Source: Calothrix sp. NIES-2098
Lineage (GTDB): Bacteria; Cyanobacteriota; Cyanobacteriia; Cyanobacteriales; Nostocaceae
DNA length: 64,000 nucleotides
Direction of reading: 5' to 3'
NCBI GenBank assembly: GCA_002368175.1
Contig: AP018172.1
Coordinates: 124,001 to 188,000, forward strand
The notes below the pieces were generated by a model, which was not told the origin of the DNA, did not search any database, and saw nothing but the letters and a program-made list of their open reading frames with translations. The position numbers and the translations under genes were made by a program. Below, in pieces: positions 43,244 through 52,909 of this stretch. Position 1 is the first letter of the stretch; every line of letters starts with the position of its first letter.

Positions 43244-44890
43244 ATGACCAGGTTTACCTTATCAATTAGACGATGGAGACGGATGGCACAATTCCTCTCT
43301 TTATTCTGTCTATGTTTATTTTTGGTTGTCAGTTGTGCTCGTCCACAAACAAATACATCAACTGGTTCTACAAATAGTTCTACAGGTGATGGTCGCATTA
43401 CTATCGGGACGACAGCCAAGCCAAGAACTTTAGATCCGGCGGATGCTTATGAGTTGGCATCGTTGGGTTTGGTGTTTAATATGAGCGATCGCCTCTATAC
43501 TTATGAGCCAGGTAGCACAGAAATTAAGCCCCAACTAGCGACAGCATTACCCAAAGTCAGTGCCGATGGTTTAACTTACACCATCCCTTTACGCCAGGGA
43601 GTAGTTTTTCACGATGGAACTCCCTTTAATGCGGAAGCAATGGCATTTACTATCAAGCGCTTTATTGAAAATAAAGGTAAACCTTCTTTCTTATTAGCCG
43701 ATACTGTAGATTCAGTCAAAGCTACGGGTGAGTATGAGTTAACTGTCAAGCTGAAAAAACCTTTTGCGGCGTTTCCCTCACTATTAGCGTTTTCTGGTGT
43801 TTGTCCAGTGTCGCCGAAAGCTTACGAACTGGGTGCGGGGAAATTTAAACCAGAGACATTTGTCGGAACTGGCCCTTACAAATTAGCAGCCTATGGTACT
43901 GATTCGCTGCGATTGGATGTGTTTGATAAATATTGGGGAGACAAACCAGCTAATCAAGGTATTAACGTCCAAATTCAAACAAGTCCGGTGAATTTGTTTA
44001 ATGCCTTCCGCACTGGTGCAATAGATGTAGCTTACCTTTCTTTACAACCAGATCAAATTCGTAGTTTAGAAGAAGGTTCAAAAAAAGGAGATTGGCAAGC
44101 GATCAGCGCTCAAGGTAGCGTAGTCAGTTATATGGTGTTGAACCGGAATCAGAAACCTTTAGATAAACCAGAGGTCAGACAAGCGATCGCTTCATTAATC
44201 GATCGTCCGCTTTTAAATCAGCGAGTCTTGTTTAATCAAGCCGATCCGCTTTACAGCATGATTCCTACTACCTTTAATGTATCCCAGCCTTTATTTAAAG
44301 ATAAATATGGTGATGCTAACTTTGATAAGGCGAAACAACTATTAACTGCTGCTGGTTTTTCTAAAGAAAATCCGGCAAAAGTTCAAGTTTGGTATCCTGC
44401 TAGTTCGGCTACTCGGAGTTTGGTAGCACAGACCCTCAAATCCCTGGTCGATCAAAAGATGGATGGCATCTTGCAATTTGAAATCAGCACTGTAGAAGGT
44501 GCTACCTTCTATAAAGACATTACCAAGAGTTTGTATCCAGCAGCTTTACTTGATTGGTATCCAGACTTTTTAGATCCTGATAATTACGTGCAACCGTTTT
44601 TAGCTTGTCAAAAAGGTTCGGTTGCTAAGGGATGCGAAGATGGTGGTAGCCAAACTCAAGGTTCTTTCTATTACAATCAAACCGTCAATCAGCTGATCGA
44701 TCGGCAACGTAAAGAACAAAACCCAGAAGCCCGCAAGCAAATATTTACCCAAATTCAAGAACAAGTAGTGAATGATGTGCCTTACGTTCCCTTATGGCAA
44801 AACAAAGATTATGTATTTGCACAAAAAGGTGTAAGTAACGTCCAACTTGACCCAACTCAAAATTTAGTTTACAAGCCAATTAAAAAGTAG
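43244..44890 (+). CDS. Oligopeptide/nickel-type ABC substrate-binding lipoprotein
   Basis: A 548-residue family 5 solute-binding protein (DppA/OppA/NikA class). A hydrophobic signal ends in the lipobox VVSC (near residue 30). Family segments are ITIGTTAKPRTLDPADAYELASLGLVFNM, YTIPLRQGVVFHDGTPFNAEAMAF and FVGTGPYKLAAYGTDS. It binds a peptide, opine or metal complex outside the inner membrane. A single permease gene follows, after an STRR hairpin; the second permease and the ATPases are not here. Confidence 0.88.
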   Translation: MTRFTLSIRRWRRMAQFLSLFCLCLFLVVSCARPQTNTSTGSTNSSTGDGRITIGTTAKPRTLDPADAYELASLGLVFNMSDRLYTYEPGSTEIKPQLATALPKVSADGLTYTIPLRQGVVFHDGTPFNAEAMAFTIKRFIENKGKPSFLLADTVDSVKATGEYELTVKLKKPFAAFPSLLAFSGVCPVSPKAYELGAGKFKPETFVGTGPYKLAAYGTDSLRLDVFDKYWGDKPANQGINVQIQTSPVNLFNAFRTGAIDVAYLSLQPDQIRSLEEGSKKGDWQAISAQGSVVSYMVLNRNQKPLDKPEVRQAIASLIDRPLLNQRVLFNQADPLYSMIPTTFNVSQPLFKDKYGDANFDKAKQLLTAAGFSKENPAKVQVWYPASSATRSLVAQTLKSLVDQKMDGILQFEISTVEGATFYKDITKSLYPAALLDWYPDFLDPDNYVQPFLACQKGSVAKGCEDGGSQTQGSFYYNQTVNQLIDRQRKEQNPEARKQIFTQIQEQVVNDVPYVPLWQNKDYVFAQKGVSNVQLDPTQNLVYKPIKK

Positions 44891-44891
44891 T

Positions 44892-44968
44892 TTTGTCCTT
44901 TGTCCTTTGTCATTAGTCATTTGTCCTGAGTTGTGTAAATGGCTAATGACTAATAACTATTGACCCTT
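44892..44968. repeat. Inverted STRR heptamers between ABC transporter genes
   Basis: GTCCTTT/GTCATTA heptamers (44894-44924) are followed by the complementary AATGGCTAATGACTAATAACTA (44937-44959, here quoted only in outline). The arrangement copies the sbpA-cysT spacer at 5316: again directly after a binding-protein gene and before its permease gene. Confidence 0.6.
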
Positions 44969-44976
44969 GACTAAAT

Positions 44977-46002
44977 ATGTCACGCTCCAAAGCCCTACAA
45001 TATTACATTGCTTCCCGTTTACTGTTAGCGCCACTTCAGCTATTAACAATTATCACCATTGTGTTTCTCTTACTAAGAGCAACACCAGGAGATCCAGCAG
45101 ATGCGATTCTGGGCGGACGTGCGCCAGAAAGTGCTAAAGCAGAATTACGCAAACAACTCGGTTTAGACTTACCTTTGTGGTTACAGTATTTAAATTATTT
45201 GGGAAACTTGCTGCGCTTTGATTTAGGAACCTCTTTGACGAGTAGAGGACAGCACGTTGGTGACATAATTGCACAGTATTTTCCGGCGACAGTAGAGTTA
45301 GCTGTGTGTAGTATGGCAGTTGCACTGATTGTCGGAATTTTGGTTGGTACTCTTTCGGCTTCTCGTCCTGGGACAGCTGTAGATGCGGGAGGACGCTTAT
45401 TTGGAATTATTACCTATGCACTGCCGATGTTTTGGGCGGGAATGATTCTTCAGTTGATTTTCTCGGTACAACTCGGTTGGTTTCCCAATTCCAATAGGTT
45501 TCCGCCTAATCTTCCCGCACCCGCGCATATTACAGGTTTGTATACAATTGATAGCTTACTCGCTGGGAACTTAAGCCAGTTTTTTGCATCATTGCATCAT
45601 ATTGCCCTTCCTAGTTTGACTTTGGGAATATTACTGAGTGGAATTTTTGAACGAATTGTGCGCGTCAACTTAAAGCAAACTCTACAAGCAGATTATATAG
45701 AAGCTGCTAGAGCCAGAGGAATTCCAGAACGTAAGATTTTAGTTTCTCATGCTTTAAAAAATGCTCTAATTCCGGTAATTACAGTTTTGGGATTAACCTT
45801 TGCTTCTTTGTTGGGTGGAGCAATTCTAACTGAAGTGACATTTTCTTGGCCTGGGTTAGCAAACCGACTATATCAAGCAATTTCCGATCGCGATTATCCC
45901 ACCGTCCAGGGAGTGCTAGTATTTTTCGGTGCGATCGTCGTTAGCGCCAGTATTTTAATTGATATTTTAAACGCTTACGTAGATCCCCGAATTCGCTATT
46001 AG
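44977..46002 (+). CDS. DppB/NikB-type ABC permease
   Basis: A 341-residue inner-membrane permease with six helices. N-terminal IASRLLLAPLQLLTIITIVFLLLRATPGDPA is the family signature, and the EAA loop is EAARARGIPERKILVSHALKNALIPV near residue 235. It should pair with a DppC-type permease and DppD/F ATPases, none of which are adjacent; the next gene is holA. This split arrangement is common in cyanobacteria. The preceding binding-protein gene is its likely partner. Confidence 0.9.
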   Translation: MSRSKALQYYIASRLLLAPLQLLTIITIVFLLLRATPGDPADAILGGRAPESAKAELRKQLGLDLPLWLQYLNYLGNLLRFDLGTSLTSRGQHVGDIIAQYFPATVELAVCSMAVALIVGILVGTLSASRPGTAVDAGGRLFGIITYALPMFWAGMILQLIFSVQLGWFPNSNRFPPNLPAPAHITGLYTIDSLLAGNLSQFFASLHHIALPSLTLGILLSGIFERIVRVNLKQTLQADYIEAARARGIPERKILVSHALKNALIPVITVLGLTFASLLGGAILTEVTFSWPGLANRLYQAISDRDYPTVQGVLVFFGAIVVSASILIDILNAYVDPRIRY

Positions 46003-46113
46003 TGCAAGCAGCCAATTGAGGACAAATGACTATCAAAAATCTAGCCGTCACTCCTCAGTCCTGAATTTCCTTTGTGATGCTACGGTAAAACAAGAGGAGA
46101 ACAGAGGTTTTTC

Positions 46114-47103
46114 ATGCCCATTTATGTTTACTGGGGTGAAGATGATTTTGCCATAGAAAAAGCGGTGGCAGTTTTGTGCGATCGCGTCCTCGATCCCCAA
46201 TGGACAAGTTTTAACTACACTTCTTTGCTACCAGATCGAGATGATGCAGCGATTCAGGGATTAAATCAAGTCATGACACCTAGTTTTGGTGCTGGTGGCA
46301 GATTAGTCTGGTTAGTCAATTCTACTGTTTGCCAACATTGCCCAGATAATGTGTTAGCAGAACTTGGGCGTACCTTACCTGTAATTCCGGAGAACTCATT
46401 TTTATTGCTCACAAGCCGCAACAAACCCGATGAACGCTTAAAATCGACAAAAATTTTGAAGCAATACGCTACTGAGTTTCGAGAATTTCCGTTGATTCCA
46501 CCTTGGAAAACGGAGTTGCTAGTACAAGCTGTGAATCAAGCTGCTCAGACTGTAGGTGTAAAATTAACTCCCAAGACTGCGGAATTTATAGCAGAATCTG
46601 TAGGTAACGACACGCGCCTTCTTTATAATGAAATGGAGAAGTTGCACCTCTACACTGCTGGTAGCACCCAGCCTTTAGATGTTGATATAATTACCAAATT
46701 AATCGGCAATACTACGCAAAATAGTTTACAATTAGCAGCAGCAATTAGAACTGGAGACACAGCTGGAGCTTTGGCGACGTTAAGCGATCTGATCGCTGCT
46801 TCTGAGCCTGCTTTACGGATAGTCGCTACATTGATTGGTCAATTTCGTACTTGGTTATGGGTAAAAATTATGATGGAAAGCGGTGAGCGCAATCCGCAAG
46901 CGATCGCTCAAGCTGCTGAGGTAGGAAACCCCAAAAGAATTTACTTTTTACAACAAGAAATCAAGTCACTTTCTGTACAGCAACTAATCTCGATTTTACC
47001 TTTGTTGCTGGAGTTAGAAGTTAGCCTTAAGCAAGGATATTCAGATATATCCACTCTTCAGACGAAAGTTATAGAACTTTGTCAAGTCTTTCGAGGAAGC
47101 TAA
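46114..47103 (+). CDS. holA: DNA polymerase III delta subunit
   Basis: A 329-residue clamp-loader delta subunit. The N-terminal domain has YVYWGEDDFAIEKAVAVL; the middle includes FLLLTSRNKPDERLKSTKILKQ and AEFIAESVGNDTRLLYNEMEKLHLY. The C-terminal collar domain has NSLQLAAAIRTGDTAGALATLSDLI. It opens the beta sliding clamp during replication. Normal length, with GAGGAGA upstream of the ATG. Unrelated to the transporter genes before it. Confidence 0.93.
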   Translation: MPIYVYWGEDDFAIEKAVAVLCDRVLDPQWTSFNYTSLLPDRDDAAIQGLNQVMTPSFGAGGRLVWLVNSTVCQHCPDNVLAELGRTLPVIPENSFLLLTSRNKPDERLKSTKILKQYATEFREFPLIPPWKTELLVQAVNQAAQTVGVKLTPKTAEFIAESVGNDTRLLYNEMEKLHLYTAGSTQPLDVDIITKLIGNTTQNSLQLAAAIRTGDTAGALATLSDLIAASEPALRIVATLIGQFRTWLWVKIMMESGERNPQAIAQAAEVGNPKRIYFLQQEIKSLSVQQLISILPLLLELEVSLKQGYSDISTLQTKVIELCQVFRGS

Positions 47104-47231
47104 CACTAAATCTCTAAATTTGAGAGATTATATAAAAATTTCATGGATTGCGGAATTTGCGGAACTTCTTACTCTTAAAATAATTCAAAGCAATTAACAT
47201 ATCCCTAGTCTAGTTCTGTGTTACAAGCTAT

Positions 47232-47708
47232 ATGAAGAACATTGCTGATTTGTTTTGCCAACGAAAATTACAAAAGATGCTTTCGCAAAGTTTATCTTAC
47301 AGTGCGATCGCTACTGCTGGTATAGTTGCCAGCGTCATAGTTAGTGGTAAAGTTAACGCTCAAACTCCACAACCAGTTAACAGTAATGAAATTGTCAGCT
47401 ATGCTCAAGCTGTATTAGCAATGGAACCAGCACGTCAACAAGCTTTTGACGAAATTAAAAAACTGATGGGCGATCGCGAAATTCCCAAGATAGTTTGTAA
47501 TGACTCCAAAAGTATAAGTACTCTGCCAAAAAAAGCTCAAGATATCGCAGTTAATTACTGTAAACATTCCCAAAAAATAGTAGAAGATAACGGCCTTACT
47601 ATTGAGCGTTTCAATAAAATTACTGTGGATCTGCAAAATGATAATGATTTGAAACGGCAGATTTCTAACACATTAATACGCATCCAAAATCCTGCTAAAA
47701 ATCCCTAA
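47232..47708 (+). CDS. DUF4168-type exported protein
   Basis: A 158-residue protein with a signal peptide (SAIATAGIVASVIVSGKVNAQ, cleavage after residue about 43). The remainder is helical (NEIVSYAQAVLAMEPARQQAFDEIKKLMG, then VNYCKHSQKIVEDNGLTIERFNKITVDLQNDNDL). This pattern matches DUF4168, a small periplasmic family of unknown function in cyanobacteria and proteobacteria. Two cysteines (VCND and NYCKH) could form a disulfide bond. Confidence 0.75.
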   Translation: MKNIADLFCQRKLQKMLSQSLSYSAIATAGIVASVIVSGKVNAQTPQPVNSNEIVSYAQAVLAMEPARQQAFDEIKKLMGDREIPKIVCNDSKSISTLPKKAQDIAVNYCKHSQKIVEDNGLTIERFNKITVDLQNDNDLKRQISNTLIRIQNPAKNP

Positions 47709-47912
47709 TAGTTTCTGAATTCAACTGTTAAATCAAGAAGATTTCAGTAATTATAAATGCTCAAATTGCCTGTTCGCTACTCTTTTGAGTAGTTATAGAA
47801 ATTCTGGCTTTTGGATGAATATTCTTGATTTTTGAATAATACTATCTATGCAAATTTTGTACCAGGGAGCTACATTTAAATTTTCTCAAGCCGATCGGTA
47901 GAAAATTTAGTA

Positions 47913-48524
47913 CTACTGTGCTTCTAGATATGCTTGTCGTTTAGCGTGAATATTCTTCATATGTTTCTTGACAGTGTTGATAGTAATGTACAGCTTGGCA
48001 GCAATATCTTTATAGCTATAATTGCCTCTATATAAAGACCAAATTTCAGCTTCGCGCGGAGTTAGATCGTATTTAATAACTTCAGCGATCGCTATGTTTT
48101 TTAGTGACTCATGAGAATTTTCTATTGTTACTAGAAAATGAGGCATCTGCGTAATTTTTAAATTCAGACATCTAACACGGATACGAAAAATACTTGACGG
48201 ATTGACAACAATTTCATCAGAGAGAACGATCGGATTATCGGCATTCAAGTGTTGTTTATCAATTAACGACTGGCAAAGCTGCCAGATGACTGAATGCATA
48301 AACTTTTGATGACCATATTCTTGCTGTAGTTGAGTACACATTGGATAGGCAGATGCATTAGCATGAACTACTTTACCCATGTCATCGAGAATTAAAATAC
48401 CGTCCTCTAAGCTCTCAATCAATAGTTGAAAAAAATAAACTTGTAGCAAGTTATTTTCATCAAATCTATGACAATTTTTGCTCGAAATGTTGGTTTTTGC
48501 TGATATCTTTTTAAGGGTTAACAT
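47913..48524 (-). CDS. PAS-LuxR transcriptional regulator
   Basis: A 203-residue regulator. A PAS-like sensor is at about 30-130 (LLIESLEDGILILDDMGKVVHANASAYPMC). A LuxR-type helix-turn-helix is at about 150-200 (YDLTPREAEIWSLYRGNYSYKDIAAKLYITINTVKKHMKNIHAK). It lacks a phospho-acceptor receiver domain, so it probably senses a small molecule, redox state or light via PAS. It is divergent from the FG-GAP gene at 48894, which is the most likely target of a neighbour-acting regulator. Confidence 0.85.
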   Translation of the reverse strand: MLTLKKISAKTNISSKNCHRFDENNLLQVYFFQLLIESLEDGILILDDMGKVVHANASAYPMCTQLQQEYGHQKFMHSVIWQLCQSLIDKQHLNADNPIVLSDEIVVNPSSIFRIRVRCLNLKITQMPHFLVTIENSHESLKNIAIAEVIKYDLTPREAEIWSLYRGNYSYKDIAAKLYITINTVKKHMKNIHAKRQAYLEAQ

Positions 48525-48893
48525 AATCTTAGATCGATATTTAAGTTAGTCATTTAATAGTTAAAATGGACTCTCAATTATCTGCATAAGATGATTACAA
48601 TGCAGATACACTTAGATATTTTTGTTATCGATACTAGTTATTAGCTTTGAAAACAATGTTGATAACACAATTTACATACAACTCTGCAATCCTCTATTTC
48701 GGATAGAAAGGCTGTTGTCTTTGCGTAATTACCACGATATGGCGTTTATAGTGTGTTCACGGAAGCGTGTTTTCTTATTTCCGCAATAATCTGAATGATG
48801 TATTCCTCACAATTTTAATGAAGAATATTAATTTTCTTAATTATCAGGTGAGCTAAGTGTGAGGAAACCAGCACACTCTTAATTAAAGAAATC
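48525..48893. promoter_or_regulatory. Divergent spacer between the regulator and the FG-GAP gene
   Basis: 369 AT-rich non-coding bases. No clear dyad longer than 6 bp was found by eye. It must hold promoters for the LuxR-type regulator (minus) and the FG-GAP gene (plus). Confidence 0.4.
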
Positions 48894-51278
48894 ATGAGCA
48901 TATCATTTGCAAGTGCCAACGACTTTCCTGTCGGTTCAAGTCCCTCTTCTGTAATAGTGAAAGACTTAAATGGAGACGGCAAACTTGACTTAGCAGTAGC
49001 GAACTCTGCCGATCGCAACATTTCTGTGTTGTTGAACGATGGTAATGATGGCTTTGGTACTGCTATCAACTTCGCAGTCGGCACTAATCCAGTTTTTCTG
49101 ACCTCAGAAGACGTAGATGGCGATCAAAATCTTGACTTAGTGGTAGCGAACGCTGATGACAACAACGTTTCAGTTTTGTTGAACGATGGTAATGGCGGCT
49201 TTGCTACTCCTACCAACATCACAGTCGGGACAACACCTTCTGCGATCGCCATTGGAGATATCGACGGTGACAGCAAAGTTGACTTGGTAGTAGTAAATGT
49301 TGATGACAACAACGTTTCAGTTTTGTTGAACGATGGTAATGGCGGCTTTGCTACTCCTACCAACATTACAGTCGGGGCAAAACCCTCTGCGATCGCATTG
49401 TTAGACATAGATGGCGATCAAAAGCTGGACTTTGTAGTAGCGAACGCTGATGACGATAACGTTTCAGTATTTTTGAACGATGGTACTGGCAGCTTTGATA
49501 CTTCTTCCAACTTCACAGTCGGAACACAACCCTCTGCGATCGCGATCGGAGACATCGACGGTGACAAGCAACTTGACTTGGTGGTAGCGAATTATGCTTC
49601 TAACAATGTCTCGGTGCTATTAAACGATGGTAATGGTGGTTTTGGCACTTATACCAATTTCACAGTCGGGACAAGTCCTAATTCTGTCGTCTTAGAAGAC
49701 ATCAATGGTGACGGCAAACTTGACTTGGTAGTGGGGAAAAATACAGATGTTAACAACATCTCCGTGCTTTTGAATGATGGTAATGGAGGTTTTGATACGG
49801 CCATCGATTTCACAGCTGAAACATCCTCAGCTTACGTGGCTGTGGGAGACTTAAACAGTGACGAAAAACCTGACTTAGTTGTAGTGAATCCTGATAGCGA
49901 TCGAGTCTCAGTGCTGCACTCTGAGCCTACAGACTTAATATTTAATGCGATCGGCGATGATGATGATAGTAGTAGTGATGATGATGAAAAAGCCATCTGT
50001 GTTTTAAAAACCACTGACTTAGATAAAAACACCAAGTATACTTTCAATTTAGTTGCAGGCACTGGCGATATTGATAATGATGCATTCATTATCGATGGGG
50101 ATAGCCTCAAAATCAAATCTTCCATAACTAAAACTACCTACAATATCCGCGTGCGCACAACTGACTCTCTAGGAGAGTCCTTTGAGAAAGAATTGGCGAT
50201 TAATGTTAACGATTTAGGATTTGCGGCAATTAACCAAATAACAACGATTGTTAATTTCACCAATATTACGGAGAATATCTTTACTGTCAAAAGTAAAGTT
50301 AAAGGTGATAAAGCCAAACTCTCAATCAAAATTGAAGGCAAAACTTCAAAAGTAGTTGATGAAATAGGTGTCTTTATCGTTGACGATGCTCAAGGTAAGA
50401 TTGACGGTATTGCTCCGGATGCAGCAGGTTATGCAGAAGTAGCTCTCAAACGAGCAAAGATAGTTTGTTCTGCTATTGCCAATGCACCTGATGGTTTTAA
50501 TCCGGCTGACTTGGGAAGCTTATTAGAATTTGACTCAGGCGCAAACCTGAGATTCTATATGATACGCAACAGCAGCACTGATGCTGTGCTGTCTGGAAAA
50601 ACCTCCTTCTCTGAGGTAGTTTTTTCCTCCGCTACGAATGTCAAAGTAGAAAGCTCAGAAGTTGAAGGGTTTTCTCTGACTTGGAAGGGAGTATCTGTTG
50701 GTGGTAGCGATTTAAGGCTGAAGATTAAGGAAACTAATGAAAAAATACCTCTAGGTATAGGACTTCAAGGAAAACATCAAGGCGAACTCATCGATTTGCG
50801 GGAAGTCAAAACTAAAGTTAAAGCCGAGTTTGTCATTAACAGAGAAGCTGCTTATGACAACTTAGTTGGTTTCTGTAGAGTAAATGATGAGAATGGAGGT
50901 ATTGATAGTGACAACGATGGTAAGATTGACTTCCGTCCAGGCGATAAAGGCTACATTAAAGCCATGCTTCGCTCGCGTGTTGACGGTATTGATTTGAAGG
51001 TGAAAAACCAAGGTAAAGCAAGTTTCACAGGCAATTTTGAATCAGGTTGGCTATTTGCACCTTTTATTATTGCCAATAGCACTGTAGAGGCAATTTTAAG
51101 TAGTAATTCTGAAGACTTTGCCGTTTACAGTCCATTTTTAGGCGCAAATTCTGACAAAAGTAATCATATTCGCCTACTTGGTAATAACTGCTTTGGCTTT
51201 GAGGATATCACAGGGGCAGGTAGCGATTGGGATTTCAACGATTTAATTGTCCAAGTCAAATTGACTGTGGATGGGTAA
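48894..51278 (+). CDS. FG-GAP/VCBS repeat protein with two DUF4114 domains
   Basis: A 794-residue protein. Residues 1 to about 340 are seven FG-GAP/VCBS-like repeats of about 49 residues, each with a calcium-binding D-x-D-G-D-x-x-x-D loop (DLNGDGKLDLAVAN, DIDGDSKVDLVVVN). A cadherin-like segment follows at about 360-445. Two DUF4114-type domains follow at about 470-610 and 625-794, the last ending GFEDITGAGSDWDFNDLIVQVKL. No N-terminal signal peptide is seen, so secretion through a C-terminal signal (type I) is likely. Probably a calcium-binding surface or matrix protein. It is related to the giant protein at 52910. Confidence 0.85.
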   Translation: MSISFASANDFPVGSSPSSVIVKDLNGDGKLDLAVANSADRNISVLLNDGNDGFGTAINFAVGTNPVFLTSEDVDGDQNLDLVVANADDNNVSVLLNDGNGGFATPTNITVGTTPSAIAIGDIDGDSKVDLVVVNVDDNNVSVLLNDGNGGFATPTNITVGAKPSAIALLDIDGDQKLDFVVANADDDNVSVFLNDGTGSFDTSSNFTVGTQPSAIAIGDIDGDKQLDLVVANYASNNVSVLLNDGNGGFGTYTNFTVGTSPNSVVLEDINGDGKLDLVVGKNTDVNNISVLLNDGNGGFDTAIDFTAETSSAYVAVGDLNSDEKPDLVVVNPDSDRVSVLHSEPTDLIFNAIGDDDDSSSDDDEKAICVLKTTDLDKNTKYTFNLVAGTGDIDNDAFIIDGDSLKIKSSITKTTYNIRVRTTDSLGESFEKELAINVNDLGFAAINQITTIVNFTNITENIFTVKSKVKGDKAKLSIKIEGKTSKVVDEIGVFIVDDAQGKIDGIAPDAAGYAEVALKRAKIVCSAIANAPDGFNPADLGSLLEFDSGANLRFYMIRNSSTDAVLSGKTSFSEVVFSSATNVKVESSEVEGFSLTWKGVSVGGSDLRLKIKETNEKIPLGIGLQGKHQGELIDLREVKTKVKAEFVINREAAYDNLVGFCRVNDENGGIDSDNDGKIDFRPGDKGYIKAMLRSRVDGIDLKVKNQGKASFTGNFESGWLFAPFIIANSTVEAILSSNSEDFAVYSPFLGANSDKSNHIRLLGNNCFGFEDITGAGSDWDFNDLIVQVKLTVDG

Positions 51279-51398
51279 ATTGTTAAGTAGGGGTGGGTTT
51301 GGCAAGCCCCGTTAATTATTGATGATATCTATAAACCCCCCCCTCTCTCCGTTTTTCGCGTAAACGAGCAAAGCGAAATCTGCGCACTCAAGAGACTG

Positions 51399-52856
51399 TC
51401 AATAATTCAAAATATTTCCTTGAGCGTAGTTGAGATTGTGCTGATACTCAATTGTTTTTTGCTTTGCAACAGAATATTGAGGACTAGTGGATTGAACGGA
51501 TTTCATTAACGCGATCGCACCTTGCCAATGCTTGCTCACAACTTTCCAATCTTCGCTCTTAGAAGCTGTTTGAGTTAAGTTAGCCGCAGTTGTAGCATGA
51601 TTAACAGCAAGACGGAATTTATTGTGGGTATATTTATGGACGTAGTGTAAATTGCGCTCGTATTCGTTAATTTTTTGGCTGGCGACAGTGTAATGAGGAT
51701 GATTTTTGGGAAGGGACTTTAAAAGTGCGATCGCGCTTTTCCAAGATTGTGCCACTTGTTCCCACTGTGCTGGCGATTGGGCGACTTGAGTCAGATTTGC
51801 TGCTTTAGTTGCTAAATTTACCGCCGTATAGAAAGAAGTATTAGTTTTTGGAGCCGCAGGCCTTAAAGTTGCATAAGATAAAGGTAGATTGTGGCTCGAA
51901 AGATAAAAGCCGCCAAACCCTCCTATTAGCAAACCTAGAAATACAACTACTGTAAATTTCGTTTTTTGCAACTGCGAAAATAAAGAGATATATCGCGTTT
52001 TTGGTTTCTCTAGTTCTAAATTTAGGAGAGAGTTAGTTTCTGGCATATTTGGTAGAGTTTGTGAAATATCTGCTGCGCCAGATTCCGGGTTTGTTTCTGC
52101 TAATTTGCTTGGCATATTTTCGGGATTTTCAACAACACTAGCAGCATCAGAGAGATTGTCTATGCAAACAGAATCTTTATATTGAATAACTTGCTCTTTC
52201 AACCAATTATCAAATAGTTCTTGCAGTAATTCCTGCCGGATTTGCTCATTTAATTGGGCAGGAATAAACTGTTCGAGACGCACAATTATAAACATTTTGT
52301 CCAAGTACAAAAGGGGTGAAATTTCTCCTGGCTGACTGCTACGGAGAATTTCAGCTAATTTGGGATGAAGATGACAGAGTTTTAATGTACCAACCCATCC
52401 ACCATTTTGTGCTTCTAAACCTTGAGAGTATTGTTTTGCCAATTCTGCAAAACTTTGTTCATTTTCGGTTAGGCGAAAATAGATTTCTTGAGCAATTCCG
52501 CCATCAGGTATTTGAATTAGAGAGAAAGCAGCTCTTTCCAAACGTGGTTTTTGAGAAAGGAAATAAGATTCAACTTTATCGCTCCAGTTAGCTTTTTGAA
52601 ATTTATGAATTTTGAGTTGATGAACGGCGAAAGTCTCCAGATTAGGCTGAGAATTTACTGGAGTTTGGTTTAATTCCTGAAGCTTTTGGCAAAAAGCATA
52701 AAGTTCATCTGGAGTATAGTCAATTGATGCGATCGCTTGTTCGATAATTACTTCCTTGAGAACTTGCGGTAAGAGATGAGAACGAGTCAAAAAAGAAATT
52801 AATTCTTCACTCGTTAATTGTTTGTTGGCAATCTGTAAAACGGTGGTCATATTCAA
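51399..52856 (-). CDS. Membrane-anchored parvulin with duplicated C-terminal domain
   Basis: A 485-residue protein. Residues 1-230 are a SurA-like helical region plus a parvulin domain (AFSLIQIPDGGIAQEIYFRLTENEQSFAELAKQYSQG, GGWVGTLKLCHLHPKLAEIL). A linker leads to one membrane helix near 300-320 (FTVVVFLGLLIGGFGGFYL). The end contains two copies of a roughly 60-residue unit (NLATKAANLTQVAQSPAQW and NHATTAANLTQTASKSEDW, each ending ...Y-x-x-NL). The parvulin part faces the cytoplasm if the helix is type II. It lies 53 bases downstream of the giant-protein gene on the same strand and is probably co-transcribed with it. Confidence 0.8.
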   Translation of the reverse strand: MNMTTVLQIANKQLTSEELISFLTRSHLLPQVLKEVIIEQAIASIDYTPDELYAFCQKLQELNQTPVNSQPNLETFAVHQLKIHKFQKANWSDKVESYFLSQKPRLERAAFSLIQIPDGGIAQEIYFRLTENEQSFAELAKQYSQGLEAQNGGWVGTLKLCHLHPKLAEILRSSQPGEISPLLYLDKMFIIVRLEQFIPAQLNEQIRQELLQELFDNWLKEQVIQYKDSVCIDNLSDAASVVENPENMPSKLAETNPESGAADISQTLPNMPETNSLLNLELEKPKTRYISLFSQLQKTKFTVVVFLGLLIGGFGGFYLSSHNLPLSYATLRPAAPKTNTSFYTAVNLATKAANLTQVAQSPAQWEQVAQSWKSAIALLKSLPKNHPHYTVASQKINEYERNLHYVHKYTHNKFRLAVNHATTAANLTQTASKSEDWKVVSKHWQGAIALMKSVQSTSPQYSVAKQKTIEYQHNLNYAQGNILNY

Positions 52857-52909
52857 TAAATTTAGTGAAGCTTCCTCTAGTGTCAGATTATTTGATAGTT
52901 TGTAATTTC

